Shown piece by piece: positions 11,105 to 21,590 of a stretch of 64,000 bases of DNA. The position numbers and the translations under genes are program-made. Numbering within the stretch: the stretch's first letter is position 1; each line of letters opens with the position of its first letter. The stretch covers positions 8,841,228 to 8,905,227 of the forward strand of contig NW_020312867.1 in the NCBI RefSeq assembly GCF_003265705.1, written 5' to 3'. Under the pieces are notes generated by a model. It ran no database searches. It worked only from the letters and a program-made list of their open reading frames with translations, and was not told the DNA's origin. The stretch is from Callorhinus ursinus (Eukaryota > Chordata > Mammalia > Carnivora > Otariidae).

Positions 11105-11335
11105 TGACTATTAGCTGTTATTATTACTAACAGGCACAGCCAGTCTTTGGACCAGGAACCACGCTAAATATTTTACTAACTTTGCTTTAATTCTCACAAA
11201 AACCCTAGGACTTTTTTGTCTCCATTTGAGAGGTGAACAAGTTTGGCTTAGAGACTTATGCACCTTGCCCAAGGTCACAGAGCTTGCGGGTAGAGCTGGG
11301 TGTAAACCCAGCGCTCTCCACTTCTTTCCCTCACT
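11105..11335 (-). mobile_element. MIR, antisense
   Basis: Tttaattctcacaaaaaccc, ccttgcccaaggtcacagag and ggtgtaaacccagcgctc are a reverse MIR. It forms an inverted pair with 10955-11100. Confidence 0.8.
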
Positions 11336-11339
11336 GCAG

Positions 11340-12000
11340 TGTTTCGCCTCAGCTCTCTGTTATAGTGATGGGGAAACTGAGGCTCAGAAAGCCCAATCCC
11401 AGGCTCTAGTCCTGCTGGGCCTTTCACCAGGGCCTTCTTGGATCCAGGCAATGTGGTACCCAGAGGCAGTACCATAGGGCAGATTTATTCCCAATCATGG
11501 AGAAGAAAGGTGAGGCTCAGGAGACACAGGAGTTCTCCCCAGGTGCACAGGTGGGGGCAGAGAGAGGAACGGGCCGGTGGATGGTGAGATCTCCAAAGGA
11601 AGGGGCCTATCTCTCAGCCCTGCAGCCCCCACTCCTCTTTCCATCCCTCTGCTTTATGACCTGTTTTATGAGCACGGCCTGGCGGCTTCCACGTTACCAT
11701 GGGAACGAGCCTGGTGCGGACTCCCGGCAGCCCCATCTGGGATTGGCAATTTTAAGTCGGGAGCTGATCCTGGGGGCGGGGGTGGGGATCCAAAGGTTGG
11801 GGTCTATGGGGTCTCAGGGACGCATGGCGTCTGCCTGTCCCTCTGCTCTGCTCCAGCTCGCAGGTGCCTAGGAGCTCAGGGACCTCACAGCTGGGAGCTC
11901 ATGGGGCCCCTGGAGTCTTGGGGAGGCCTGGGATTGACTGGGAAATGAGACGGGCCACTGAGTGTGAGTATGGACAGCCAACAGAGCTAGATGGGTAGAC
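11340..12000. other. Intergenic DNA, nothing recognised
   Basis: An isolated MIR-like core (gatggggaaactgaggctca, about 11366-11385) is visible. Two overlapping frames of about 124 codons (11497-11948) lack any recognisable family and are not called. Confidence 0.5.
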
Positions 12001-12245
12001 ACACATGCTCAGAGACACGCACAGACACAAGGAAAGTCCTCCCAGTGTTATACATAGATACACACAGACCCCCCCCCACACACACACACATACTACAGGA
12101 ACAGAGATATGCATACAGCAGCCGCCGGGAAGGATGCAGAAATCCAGAGGGATGCTCAGGTGTCCAGAGACACACCCAGAGGACACCTGAGCACCCAAAG
12201 ACACATGTAGACTCACATATAGATATAAAAGGACATACAGACATG
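12000..12245 (+). repeat. Degenerate CA-rich low-complexity tract
   Basis: Many short acacac, cacaca and gacaca units are mixed with agag. A cleaner CA core occurs at about 12077-12090. It generates spurious frames on both strands. Confidence 0.85.
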
Positions 12246-12254
12246 CTCCCCTCA

Positions 12255-12365
12255 CCAGCTGTGTGACCTAGGTACATTGCCTCACATCTCTGAGACTCAG
12301 TCTTGTCACCTGTCAAATGGGCACCATCATCCCCAGCTCATGAGGACAAGGGGAGGAGTAATGAG
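12255..12365 (+). mobile_element. MIR
   Basis: Cagctgtgtgacctaggtac and ctcagtcttgtcacctgtca mark a sense MIR. Confidence 0.7.
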
Positions 12366-12384
12366 AAAAATGTCTACAAGTTCT

Positions 12385-13690
12385 TAGATGCCTTCGTTCA
12401 TCTACTCAACCAGTATGTACTGTGCACCTGTTATGTGTCAGGTATCTCTGCTGAGCTGCAAGAAGTGAGCTAACAATGGCCTGCTCTCAAAAAGCTTGCA
12501 ATCTAGTTGGGGAGATAAGCCAACACAAACAAAACAATTTTGAATTGTGAGACTTGCCATGAAGACAATAAAACAAAATAAGTGACGTGGTAGAGAGAGA
12601 GAGATTAAGGTAGTCAGGGAAGGCTTCTACTAGAGGAGGCAATATGAGCCCAAGTGGGATGATGGAGCTGAACATGGAAGGGTGTAGAGAAGAGCATTCC
12701 AGTCAGCAGGAACAGTGGTTGCAAAGGCCCTGAGGTCAGAGCAGAGTGCCCCCGGAGCACCAAGGAGGACAGTGTGGCTGCAGCGGAGGGTGAGGGGTGC
12801 ATGATGAGTCCAAGGGTAACCAGGGACCAGATCAGGTAGGACCTTTCAGGCCAACTTATATTTTCTTTTTTTTTTAAATAATTTTTGTTGTTAAGTTAAT
12901 CACTATACATTACGTCATTAGTTTTTGATGTAGTGTTCCATGATTCATTGTTTGTGCATAACACCCAGTGCCCCACGCAGAATGTGCCCTCTTTAATACC
13001 CATCACCAGGCTAACCCATCCCCCACCCCCCTCCCCTCTAGAAACCTCAGTTTGTTTTTCAGAGTCCATCGTCTCTCATGGTTCGTCTCCCCGTCCGACT
13101 TACTCCCCTTCATTCTTCCCCTCCTGCTATCTTCTTCTTTTTTTTTCTTAACATATATTGCATTATTTCTTTCAGACGTACAGATCTGTGATTCAACAGT
13201 CTTGTACCATTCACAGTGCTCACCATAGCACATACCCTCCCCAATGTCTATCACCCAGGCACCCATCCCTCCCACCCCCCCACCACTCCAGCAACCCTCA
13301 GTTTGTTTCCTGAGATTAAGAATTCCTCATATCAGTGAGGTCATATGATACATGTCTTTCTCTGATTGACTTATTTCACTCAGCATAACACCCTCCAGTT
13401 CCATCCACGTCGTTGCAAATGGCAAGATCTCATTCCTTTTGATTCAGGCCAACTTATAGACTGTGGGTTTCATTCCACATGAGATGGGACCCACTAAAGT
13501 GTTTCTGTCAAGAGATGACCTCGTCAGAGTTGCATTTTAATAAGTTCACTTTGGCTGCTGGGAGGGAACTGCCTGAATGGGGCATCACTGGACATGGGAA
13601 GACGAGAGTGGAGGCTGTGGCAGCATCCAGGGGACAGATGACTGTGGACTGGACCAGGGCACTGGCAATGGTGGTGGAGAGAGATGGTCC
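12385..13690 (-). mobile_element. Antisense L2 split by an L1 insertion
   Basis: The left part (12385-12860) has tgtactgtgcacctgttatg, gcattccagtcagcaggaac and gcaaaggccctgaggtcaga. The right part (13459-13690) continues with tgggtttcattccacatgag and ttcactttggctgctgggag. The L1 between them lies in a 16-bp duplication. Confidence 0.75.
12861..13442 (-). mobile_element. 5'-truncated carnivore L1, antisense
   Basis: The element begins with its reverse poly-A (tttt c tttttttttt) and contains atgtagtgttccatgattca, gaattcctcatatcagtgag and ctccagttccatccacgtcg, the reverse complement of the carnivore L1 3' end (end of ORF2 and 3' UTR). Identical 16-base flanks ttcaggccaacttata (12845-12860 and 13443-13458) mark target-primed insertion. 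Low divergence from memory of the family suggests a young insert. No intact coding potential remains. Confidence 0.93.
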
Positions 13691-13691
13691 A

Positions 13692-14100
13692 CGAATTCAT
13701 GCATTCAGTGCATTTTTGTTGAGCTCCTACACCACGCCAGGTACTGTTCCAGGCACTGGAGACACGGCAGCAAACCAAACAGAAATCCTTGCCCTCGTGG
13801 GGTGTACGATCTCGAGGGAAGAGAAAGGTAAATGAGTAAATAAATTATAACAGAATGATCAGCAGGTGAATGGTACTGAGTGCTGTGGAGAGAAAGAAGG
13901 GAAGGAAGGAGTGGGGTTGGGGGCAGAAAATCTTCATGGAAAAGGTGACATTTGAGCAAAGATCTTAAGGAGGTGCAGGAGTGAAATTGGGGGTCAGAGA
14001 GTTCCAGGCTGTGGGAACAGTAAGTGCAAAGGCCCTGAGGCAGGATCGTAGCTGGTGTGTTTAAGGAGAGCAAGGAGGTCCATATGACTGTGGTGAAGTA
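13692..14100 (-). mobile_element. L2, second antisense copy
   Basis: A new 3' end starts here with tttttgttgagctcctacac, aggcactggagacacggcag, gaaaaggtgacatttgagca and gtaagtgcaaaggccctgag. It is a separate copy because the order restarts after the preceding L2. Confidence 0.85.
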
Positions 14101-14104
14101 AGAT

Positions 14105-14165
14105 GGGGTGAAGGGAAGAGAGGGAAGGAGAGAGGAGGAGGAAGGGAGGGAGGGAGAGAGGGACC
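14105..14165 (+). repeat. Purine-rich (GGA/GA) tract
   Basis: An almost pure G/A run contains gaggaggaggaagggaggga. Confidence 0.8.
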
Positions 14166-14169
14166 TTGA

Positions 14170-14500
14170 TGCTTACAGGAGGGAGGGGAGCAAGTGGGGG
14201 AGGGCAAGAGCTCCAGGTCAGGCCTTGTCCCATCTCCATTTGCCCAGGGAGACCCGGCTCAAGGAAGCAGAATTTCCTCCTTTTATCCCCTAAACTTTCA
14301 TCAGCCAAAAACTAAAAGAAAGCAGGGGTGGGGGGAGGAGAGAAGGGAGAAAATGTCCCTTGGAAGGGAAACCACTGCCACTGTGCCCTCACTCAGGACA
14401 GAATCCCAGCCAGGTAGGAAGAGGCTTCTTCCTGTGGCTCTGTCACAATTCCTGCTGCCCACAGGTGCAAAGGGGAAGTGGGGGGAGGGGGTGTGTGGTA
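14170..14500. other. Intergenic DNA, nothing recognised
   Basis: I see no repeat or gene signal. The frame that reads into the gap is not supported. Confidence 0.5.
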
Positions 14501-14590
14501 AACAGAGCTTCAGAGTCAGGGTGGCTGTGTCTAGCACTTTCTCCCAGTGTGACTTGGGCAAGTCACCCCAGAGCACCTGCTGGTGGCCTG
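14500..14590 (+). mobile_element. MIR fragment
   Basis: Cagtgtgacttgggcaagtc acc preceded by cttcagagtcagggtgg matches the sense MIR 5' half. Confidence 0.6.
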
Positions 14591-14711
14591 ACTATCCCTC
14601 CTCCGTGGGATAGCAGGGTGGAGTTAGGAGTGTATAGAACAGAATTCAGGGAAGGCTGGTTTCCCTCATTCATTTTCCTGAGCAGACATCTTAAGGGGGC
14701 CTGTGGCTTTC

Positions 14712-14811
14712 NNNNNNNNNNNNNNNNNNNNNNNNNNNNNNNNNNNNNNNNNNNNNNNNNNNNNNNNNNNNNNNNNNNNNNNNNNNNNNNNNNNNNNNNN
14801 NNNNNNNNNNN
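14712..14811. other. Assembly gap of 100 N
   Basis: Exactly 100 undetermined bases, a conventional placeholder length, are followed at once by 13 G. Sequence across it cannot be interpreted, and frames containing X are artefacts. Confidence 0.99.
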
Positions 14812-14824
14812 GGGGGGGGGGGGG

Positions 14825-15530
14825 CAGGTAGTGTGTCCTCAGACTGGTCTGGCAGAGTCTCAGAAGCCATAGAAAGGGGTGCATGGCCATTGGTGACTGG
14901 TTTCAGGGCTCCCAAACCTGCTCGGAGACACCCCAGCCTTGATGCCGGGTAGCGGGTGGTCCCCGGAGCTGAGCCCCCTCAGCTTCCAGGGACAGAATGG
15001 ATTTCCCGGGTGGCAGGCAGTTCATCAGGGTGCGGCCTCCCACTGCTCTCCAGGCCCTGGGGTGCCCTGGGATGGATTTCAGGCTCGTTAGTGTCCTGAC
15101 ACAGATGAGCAGCACCTCTCTGGCTACGAGCTCTCCTGCTGCCCAGCCCTGCCTGGCAGGAGTGGGGAACCCGAGGGGGATTCACAGTGACACGGTATGG
15201 CCCCACACCCTAGTCACCCCCAAGGCAGGCCTAGGTTCAGGCAGCCGGCTGAGGAGCACCCCTAGCCCTGCCTGAGCCTCATTCTTCTTCGTTCAAAGCA
15301 GATCAGAAACATATCCCCCCGCCCCCGACACCCAAGGCCAAGAGGAGGTAGATTAAAGCACGGAAGTCAGAGTAGCCGGAATCATGAAGGGGACAGGGAG
15401 ACCCCCGTGTGCCATCACAGAGGGTTCTGAGGACAGTGTCAGTGAGCAGCAGCTTGCTGGTCTCCCTGCTTCTGCCCTTCCCTGCGGTCCCTCTCCCCAC
15501 AGCCCTGGGATGCTCTTTGTCAAATGCTCG
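14825..15530. other. Intergenic DNA, nothing recognised
   Basis: This is GC-rich intergenic sequence with overlapping frames on both strands and no coherent exon. Confidence 0.5.
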
Positions 15531-15534
15531 ATTG

Positions 15535-16110
15535 GAGAATGGCCGTGGGATCCAGCAAGGCCACTTCTGGGTGTAAATCCAAAAGAACCAAAAGCAGGGA
15601 CTCGAACAGATTTTTGTACACCATGCCCGTAGCAGCATTTTCACAACGGCTAAGAGCTGGAAGCAATCCAAGTGACCATGGATGGATGAATGGATAACAA
15701 AAATGTGGTAGACACATACATACAATGGAGTATTATTCAGCCTTTAAAAGGAAGGACATTCTGACACCTGCTACAACATGGAGGAAACTCAAGGACATGA
15801 TGCTAAGTGACATGAGCCAGTCGCAAAAAGACAAATACTGTATGATTCCATTTATATGAAGTCCCTCGAGTAGTCAAATCCATAGAGACAGAGAGTAGAA
15901 AGGTGGATGCCGGGGGCTGGGAGACGGGGTGCAAATCTGAAACTCTGTCCGCATTAAACAGTAACAGATTTTCAAGATGAAGAGAGTTCTGGATGGATGG
16001 TGGTGGCAGCACAGTGATATTTAATGCCCCTGACCCTATACCTACAAATGGTTAAAATGATATCTCTTATGTTGTGTATGTGTATTTTATCACAAGAGAA
16101 AATCACACGC
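15535..16110 (+). mobile_element. Old L1 3' end, sense (end of ORF2 and 3' UTR)
   Basis: Gggtgtaaatccaaaagaac, agtgaccatggatggatgaa, tacaatggagtattattcag, tgctaagtgacatgagccag and gtgtattttatcac follow the conserved end of L1 ORF2 and its 3' UTR, with frameshifts. It is a dead ancient copy. Confidence 0.92.
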
Positions 16111-16149
16111 ACACACACATACACACAGGAAAAATCCACAGTAGACCAA

Positions 16150-16665
16150 GCCTCTCTTCTGCAGCTCTCATCACCCTTCCGGCTCACTGCAGCCCCCATA
16201 GCGCCCCCTCCCCTGTGCTCTGCACCCCAACCTCTCTGACTGCACTGCTTCCCTCCCCCACTCACTCCGCTCCAGCCCCATTGGCCTCCTTGCTCTTTTT
16301 CCAACCCACTAATTTCATGCCAGCCTTGGGGCCTTGGCACCCGCTGTCCCTTCTGCCGGGAAAGCTCTGCCCCAGATTTCCACAAGGCTGCCTCCTCCTC
16401 AGCCACCAACGCTCAGGTCAGATGTCACCTCCTCAGAGCACTCCCCAACCACCTGGACGCATGGCCCCCAGCCCCCTCCTGTCATTCCTGCCCCCCTTTA
16501 TAGGAATTTATGTCTCCTCATAGCATCTATCACCACCCGAAGCGATACGTTATACTTACCCGCTGTCTCCTTAACTGGAATGTCAACTCCGGAAGGCAGG
16601 AATCTCGCTTTTATAGGCCCTAGAATGATACCAGGCACATAGGTGCTCACTAAACCATTTCGGAA
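16150..16665 (+). mobile_element. L2 3' region, sense
   Basis: Ggcacccgctgtcccttctg, caggtcagatgtcacctcct, catagcatctatcaccaccc and accaggcacataggtgctca are the L2 3' end in order. A CA-rich patch (16108-16128) separates it from the L1. Confidence 0.88.
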
Positions 16666-16984
16666 GGGAGGAGAAAGGACCAGGAAAGGCCCGGAAGGAT
16701 GCTCCCCAGGCCGACAACAGTGAACCAAGGAGAGTGGGCGGAAGGGGTTATGGGCAGCGGAACTTTTGTGGTTACTCAGTACGCCCAGGTATTGCCTGAG
16801 ACCGACAGTGGAGAACAAGGTCAGTCATGCGGCACCCATATGGGCTTTTAAAAGGAGGTCTGAGGTTGTGATGCCATGTGCCATGTAGTAATATCCCTGT
16901 GTGATTTTCTCACCTCACCTTCCAGCGGCGCCTAGGGGGGTATTGCTACTACCACCCGCCTTTCCCAGTGCGTCTCCTTCTCCA

Positions 16985-17500
16985 TCCCTCTGAGGCACAC
17001 TACATGCCAGGCACTGTTCTGGGCTCAGAGACACCGGAGGGAAGCAACAGTCCCAACTTCGTGGAGCTTACACTTGAGTGGGGGAGACAAGCAGTCAACA
17101 GATAAATAGAACTGGTCTATGGGGGAATAATGCTATGTGTGGATAAACGTACAAGAGCGACAGAGCGGGGGCGGGGGGGCGCGCAGAGGAGGCACATGGA
17201 GGAGGGGTTGTAACTGAAGTAGGGAGATCACAAAGACCCTCACCGGGAAGGTGACATGTAAGCAAAGACCAGAAGGAGGTGAAGGAGGAAGCAAGCCCTG
17301 TGGATCCATGCAGGCAGAGGCCGGTGCAAAGGCCTTGAGGCAGGAACCGCCGTGCGCTGGAGCACTAATGAGGAAGCCACTGCGGGTAGGGGGCGTGCTC
17401 TAGGTAGGGGAGGCTCAGAGGGGTGAAGTCTCACCAGGAGGAGGGCAGCTTAGAACAGTATGTTGGGCCCGACAGGAAAGCCAGGGTTCTTAACCTACAA
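16985..17500 (-). mobile_element. L2 3' region, antisense
   Basis: Catgccaggcactgttctgg, cttcgtggagcttacacttg, aaggtgacatgtaagcaaag and ggtgcaaaggccttgaggca form a reverse L2. A G-rich run lies at 17167-17179. Confidence 0.88.
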
Positions 17501-18030
17501 AGGGCCTGACCCTGTCCCAGGGAGGACAGTGGAACAGGTTGAGAGCAAGTTAGGTGCCAGGCCCTGGGCCAGGCACCCAGGGTAACCATGTGGGTGAAGC
17601 CCCATCTCCTGGGGTTGCTGCTCCGAAGGAAAGAGGGGAGGAGCCTGCGAGGAGTCAGCTGAGAGTGAGACCAGTTTCTGCAAGAATGCATGTGATGTTG
17701 TTTCCATGACTGTGTGTGTGGACGGGGCAGGGGTGGGGGCTCCAGGCTCCCCAGGCACACGGCGCACCTGTTCTGAGTGCGGGTCTCAGCGCATATGCTG
17801 TTCACGGCCTGGGCGGGGTCTGGAGTGAAGTGGCGGTTCACTTAGAGCCTCACAGCCGAGGGAGTATGAGTGAGCGTGGGCACCCTTGTCTTGCCCTTGT
17901 GGCTTGCATCCCAGAAGGGCTCCGTGTCTGTCACGGGGCATGTTATCTGGGTCCACGTGTGTAAAGCGGAGACTGCCATTGCGTGTGTGAGTCACAGGCA
18001 CGTGCAATGGTGAGGCGCTCTCTCCACAGC
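17500..18030. other. Intergenic DNA, nothing recognised
   Basis: No repeat or gene could be assigned. A 136-codon minus-strand frame (17431-17841) has no supporting features. Confidence 0.5.
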
Positions 18031-18034
18031 ATGA

Positions 18035-18240
18035 TGCCTGGGTCGGAGTGTAGGGTCTGCCACTTACTTAGTATGGCCTCCAACAAATTACCTAAGCCTT
18101 CTCTGCCTCACTTTCCCCATCAGAAAAATGGGGATATTAATAAGACATACTTCATGAGGTTGTTGTGAGGATCCAATAAATTAATATATGTGAGATGCTG
18201 GAACGGTGCCTGGCGCACGCTAAGAGCCGTGTGTGAGCTG
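18035..18240 (+). mobile_element. MIR, nearly full length
   Basis: Ggtctgccacttacttagta, tttccccatcagaaaaatgg, gaggttgttgtgaggatcca and ggtgcctggcgcacgc cover most of the MIR consensus. Confidence 0.92.
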
Positions 18241-18639
18241 TCATGTTAGGGATCTATCTGTCTGCAGATGTCTGTCTGTCTGAAGGTGGGCCCCCTCTGT
18301 GTATCTCTCTGCACGCACAGCTTCAGTCTTAGCCCTGCGTTTGCAGGGCTTGGTCTCCCCTCTGGCCTCTGACTGCGAATGTGCTTGCTGGGTCGGGGGC
18401 CGGGGAAGGAATGGCAGGAGGCGGTTCCTTCCCTGGCCTGGCCAGCTGGATTTTTCACAGCCTAGTGCCTCTGTCCCTCAGAGTGGCCAAGCGGCTAGAC
18501 AGGCAGGCATGAGCCTATGCTGGAGCCATCGCTAGCCCCGACCTCACGGCTGGGGTCTACATGTCTCGTGCTCCAGGGATTGGGAGATCCCAGAGGGCAG
18601 GGCCGTATCTGAGCCACCTTGGAGTCATCTGTGACACTG

Positions 18640-18855
18640 TGAGCTGGCTGAGTGCCAGGTCCTGGTCTCCACTCACACATAGCCCGACTTGCTGAATCCT
18701 CACAGCGGCTTTCCAAGACCGGTCCTCTCGGTGTCCCCACTTTACAGATGGGGAAACCGAGGCATGGGGATGCATTGCTTATTTAAGTCACACAGCTGGT
18801 GAGTAAAAGACTAGAATTCACATCTGGTTGTCAGGCTCCAGAAGCTGCAATCTTT
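18640..18855 (-). mobile_element. MIR, antisense, nearly full length
   Basis: Gctgaatcctcacagcggct, ccactttacagatggggaaa, taagtcacacagctggtgag and aattcacatctggttgtcag are a well-preserved reverse MIR. Confidence 0.9.
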
Positions 18856-18859
18856 TACC

Positions 18860-19260
18860 CCATCTCTTTTACTGAGGTAAATGTGCTGAATTAAATTTCC
18901 CGATTAAATATACGTGAAATGAGTGAATCAGTGAAGGAGAGAGACAGGGAACGAGGTGTGGGGTGGGCCGAGGCGGCTGAGAAAAAGGTGGCGAGTGATT
19001 CTGGCAGAAGAGGGGCCAGCTTGGTGCCCTGCTGTGAAGCCCTGGGAATGGGAGCGGGACGTGGATGGGGGCCAGATGGTGGGGGTCTGCAGGGCCAAGC
19101 AGAGCGGCTGGAATGTGAGTGGCTCCACTCTTCAGAGACCTGGCCACACTGAGGTGCCACGGGGACAGGCCACCTGGATCCTTCTTTGCGGATGCATTGG
19201 TAAGCTGAGTCCAGGCCTCTGGGAGCTCATGGCTGAAGGCAGACTAAGGGAGTGGGACAG
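18860..19260. other. Intergenic DNA, nothing recognised
   Basis: I see no assignable element. Overlapping frames on both strands are unsupported. Confidence 0.5.
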
Positions 19261-19264
19261 AACA

Positions 19265-19372
19265 AAGTCTCCGCAGCTAATGTGGGGCTGGAAACCCAGT
19301 GTCCTTGCTTCCTGGCCAGGGGCCCCGGGGGCAAGTCACCTCCTGTTATCCAACCTCAAGTTTCTCATCTGA
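19265..19372 (+). mobile_element. MIR fragment (probable)
   Basis: Gggggcaagtcacctcctgt followed by caagtttctcatctgaatc fits the sense MIR core. Confidence 0.5.
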
Positions 19373-19374
19373 AT

Positions 19375-19742
19375 CAATGCGTTGAAGAGATGAAAGTCAT
19401 TAGCGCAATTCTTGACCTACAGTCCTCAATAAATGATCCTCTACTAGACTTTAAAAGAACCATACATAAAAAAAAAAAAACAATGAAAAGATCTAGTGGA
19501 AAAGGTGGACAACATGCACAAACAGATGAAGAGTTTAGGAAGGGAAAGGGAAACCATGAAAAACCAAGAGGTGACTGGAAATTCCAGAACTGTGCTAAAA
19601 AGAAAAATACGGTCTCAGAGAGGAAGTGTTTTTTTGATGAAGTTATCAGCAGACTGGACCCAGGAAAGGAAAACAAACTTGGTGATGGGGCAAGAGAAAT
19701 TCTCCAAACTGGAAAGTGAAAATGAGAGTAAAAATTCATAGT
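19375..19742 (+). pseudogene. Decayed L1/HAL1 ORF1 fragment
   Basis: One reading frame gives KNTVSERK..FDEVISRLD followed by a degenerate stretch ending REILQT, which lines up with the coiled-coil region of L1/HAL1 ORF1 protein (KNTVTEMK-type, then ISRLDTAEERISELED-type). The other plus frame carries NMHKQMK..REREtmKnQ, the segment just before it, so a frameshift separates the two halves. An A13 run lies at 19469-19481. The fragment is dead and has no RNA-binding domain left. Confidence 0.75.
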
Positions 19743-19804
19743 GCAGGCTTCCTAGATTTGTTAAGACGGTTGAAGCCCAGTGTCAGACACATGCTGGTCA
19801 GTAG

Positions 19805-20500
19805 TGTCGGTCCTTCACTCACCTGATAAATAAGTATTGCACTGTTCAGACACACCAGACAGTGTTCTTGGTACTGGGATCACAGTGGTGAGTGAAAGGT
19901 CAAAGGTTCCCGCCCTCATGGAGCACACACCTGAGACACGAGTCAGACTAATAAGAAATAAGTAAAACATATAGCATGTATTAGGTGCTCTATCCTGTGG
20001 AGAAAAAATTCAGGATGGGGTCAGGGAGAGTAACGGTGGGGGATGCACTTTTAGAAGGATGAACTTCAGGGAAGCCTCAATAAGAAGGTGACATTTGAGC
20101 AAAGACTGGAAGGAGGTAATGGAAGGAGCCATGTGATTATCTGGAAGAGCCTTTGGAGCAGAACAGCAGCATGTGCAAAGGTCCTGGGGCATGAGTGCTC
20201 ACAGCATTTGTGGGAAATCTAGAAGGCCAGGCCTCCACCAGGAGGGAGGCAGATGATCATGTAAGGATTTTGAGTTCAACTGTGGATGGAATTGGGAGGC
20301 TTTGGAGGATTTTAACCAGAGGAGTCACATGACAAAACTTCTGTTTTAATGGGCTCCCTCTGGCTGTTACGTGAAGAGCAGACAGGAGGGGACCAGGTGA
20401 AGCAGGGAGGCCAGTGGGAAGTCTCCAGTGACTTCCAGGTGCAATTATGGCACCTGGAGTGGAGGTGGGGGCAGTGGAGGTCATGGCAGGTTTTGGCTTC
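19805..20500 (-). mobile_element. L2, long antisense copy
   Basis: Cagtgttcttggtactggga, gaaggtgacatttgagcaaa, gcatgtgcaaaggtcctggg, gaggagtcacatgacaaaac and ctccctctggctgttacgtg follow the reverse L2 order over about 0.7 kb. It is among the best-preserved L2 copies in the window. Confidence 0.9.
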
Positions 20501-20945
20501 AGGGTGCATTTTGAAGGCCGGGCTGATGTTGGGAGAATCGCAATTGTTACCGATGCTGTTGTTAGGACTAATCAGCACCTGGGGAGCTTTGTCAGGGGGT
20601 CCCCACCCAGAGAAGCAGGAGGAAGCTGCCCACCTGGCCCCTCCTGCCGGGGGAATCTCACTGATCCTGCTGGGTGGTGAGCTGCCAATGACCTTCCGTC
20701 CGTCGGTCTCTGGAGCTGGTGGGGCAGGCTCCTAGCCCCCAGGCAGCCCTGCATGGGTGGCAGGCTCAGGTCTGCTCTGCCAGCAGCAGCCTCCCCACTC
20801 CCCCCCAACTCCACAGCTGTAAGGCTGAGTCATTTGTTTACTCGCAATCAACAAAGGTCAACAGCAGATTCATCTGGAGTAGCTGGTCCCTGCAGCACTG
20901 GGTGGCCCCACGTCTCCCCGTGAACCTTCACGGAGAAAGGAAGCA
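20500..20945. other. Intergenic DNA, possible old DNA-transposon remnant
   Basis: Aatcagcacctggggagctt (about 20570-20590) resembles a MER5-type segment. Nothing else is assignable. Confidence 0.4.
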
Positions 20946-21175
20946 ACCTCTCCTAGACCACCCACCTCCTGCACGATTCCCCACCCTGCCCGCTCCTTCA
21001 CTGCACTGCCCAGGCTGGCCCCTACCCTCCACCTGGCTGGCTTATGGGCTCCTTGCTGGGGCCTCGGCATCCATCCCACTCTCTTCCATCCACCCTACAG
21101 CAGAGGGGCCTTTCTGAAAAATATGACAACGTCGTGGAGTCCTCTTCCTACATTTCTATACTGGGAAAACTTCCA
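20945..21175 (+). mobile_element. L2 fragment, sense (weak)
   Basis: A pyrimidine-rich run leads to ggggcctttctgaaaaatat gacaacgtcgtggagt, faintly like the internal L2 segment (cctttttaaaaacgtaaatc-type). Identity is uncertain. Confidence 0.35.
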
Positions 21176-21497
21176 TTCATCCAACATGTCCAATATCAAT
21201 GCTCTCCTCTCCAGAGGGGCCTTCCTTAACCACCCACAGGCTGGCTTCTCCTTCTGGCTCCCACAGGCCCGGTGTGCCCTCCTTTTCATTGATTCCCATT
21301 GCATTACGAGGGTGACACCGGCACATATACCCCTCCCCACTGGCCATGGCAGACATCACTAAGCGATCAGGGTGCTCTTCCCCACTGAGTCTGGACCCAG
21401 CCTTAGAATCTCAGCATCCTAGGACTAACTGCAATTAGAAAGAGGTGAACAGATAGGTTAAAACCTATTTTTTCATCTGCAATTCCTGGTTAATATG

Positions 21498-21590
21498 CAC
21501 CACACACACATACACACACACACACACACATTCATGTGTGCACACATGCACTCGAGCACACACGTGCATGCACACACGCACACCCCTGTA
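21498..21590 (+). repeat. CA-rich microsatellite, imperfect
   Basis: A CA/CATA core at 21501-21530 is followed by diverged cacacatgcactcgagcaca units. Confidence 0.9.

Noticed and set aside
11899..12316. Cys/Val-rich frames that resemble membrane proteins.
   Set aside because: They translate the CA-rich tract antisense. The same happens at 51198-51489 and 21473-21949.
13443..13690. A third retroposon right of the L1.
   Set aside because: It continues the L2 that ends at 12860 once the L1 and the duplicated 16 bases are removed.
14360..14915. Open frames running through 14712-14811.
   Set aside because: They cross the 100-N assembly gap, so their continuity is meaningless.
19252..19719. A 155-codon frame as a functional gene.
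   Set aside because: Its C-terminal half is an L1/HAL1 ORF1 remnant and its N-terminal half reads through MIR sequence, with a poly-A run in the middle.
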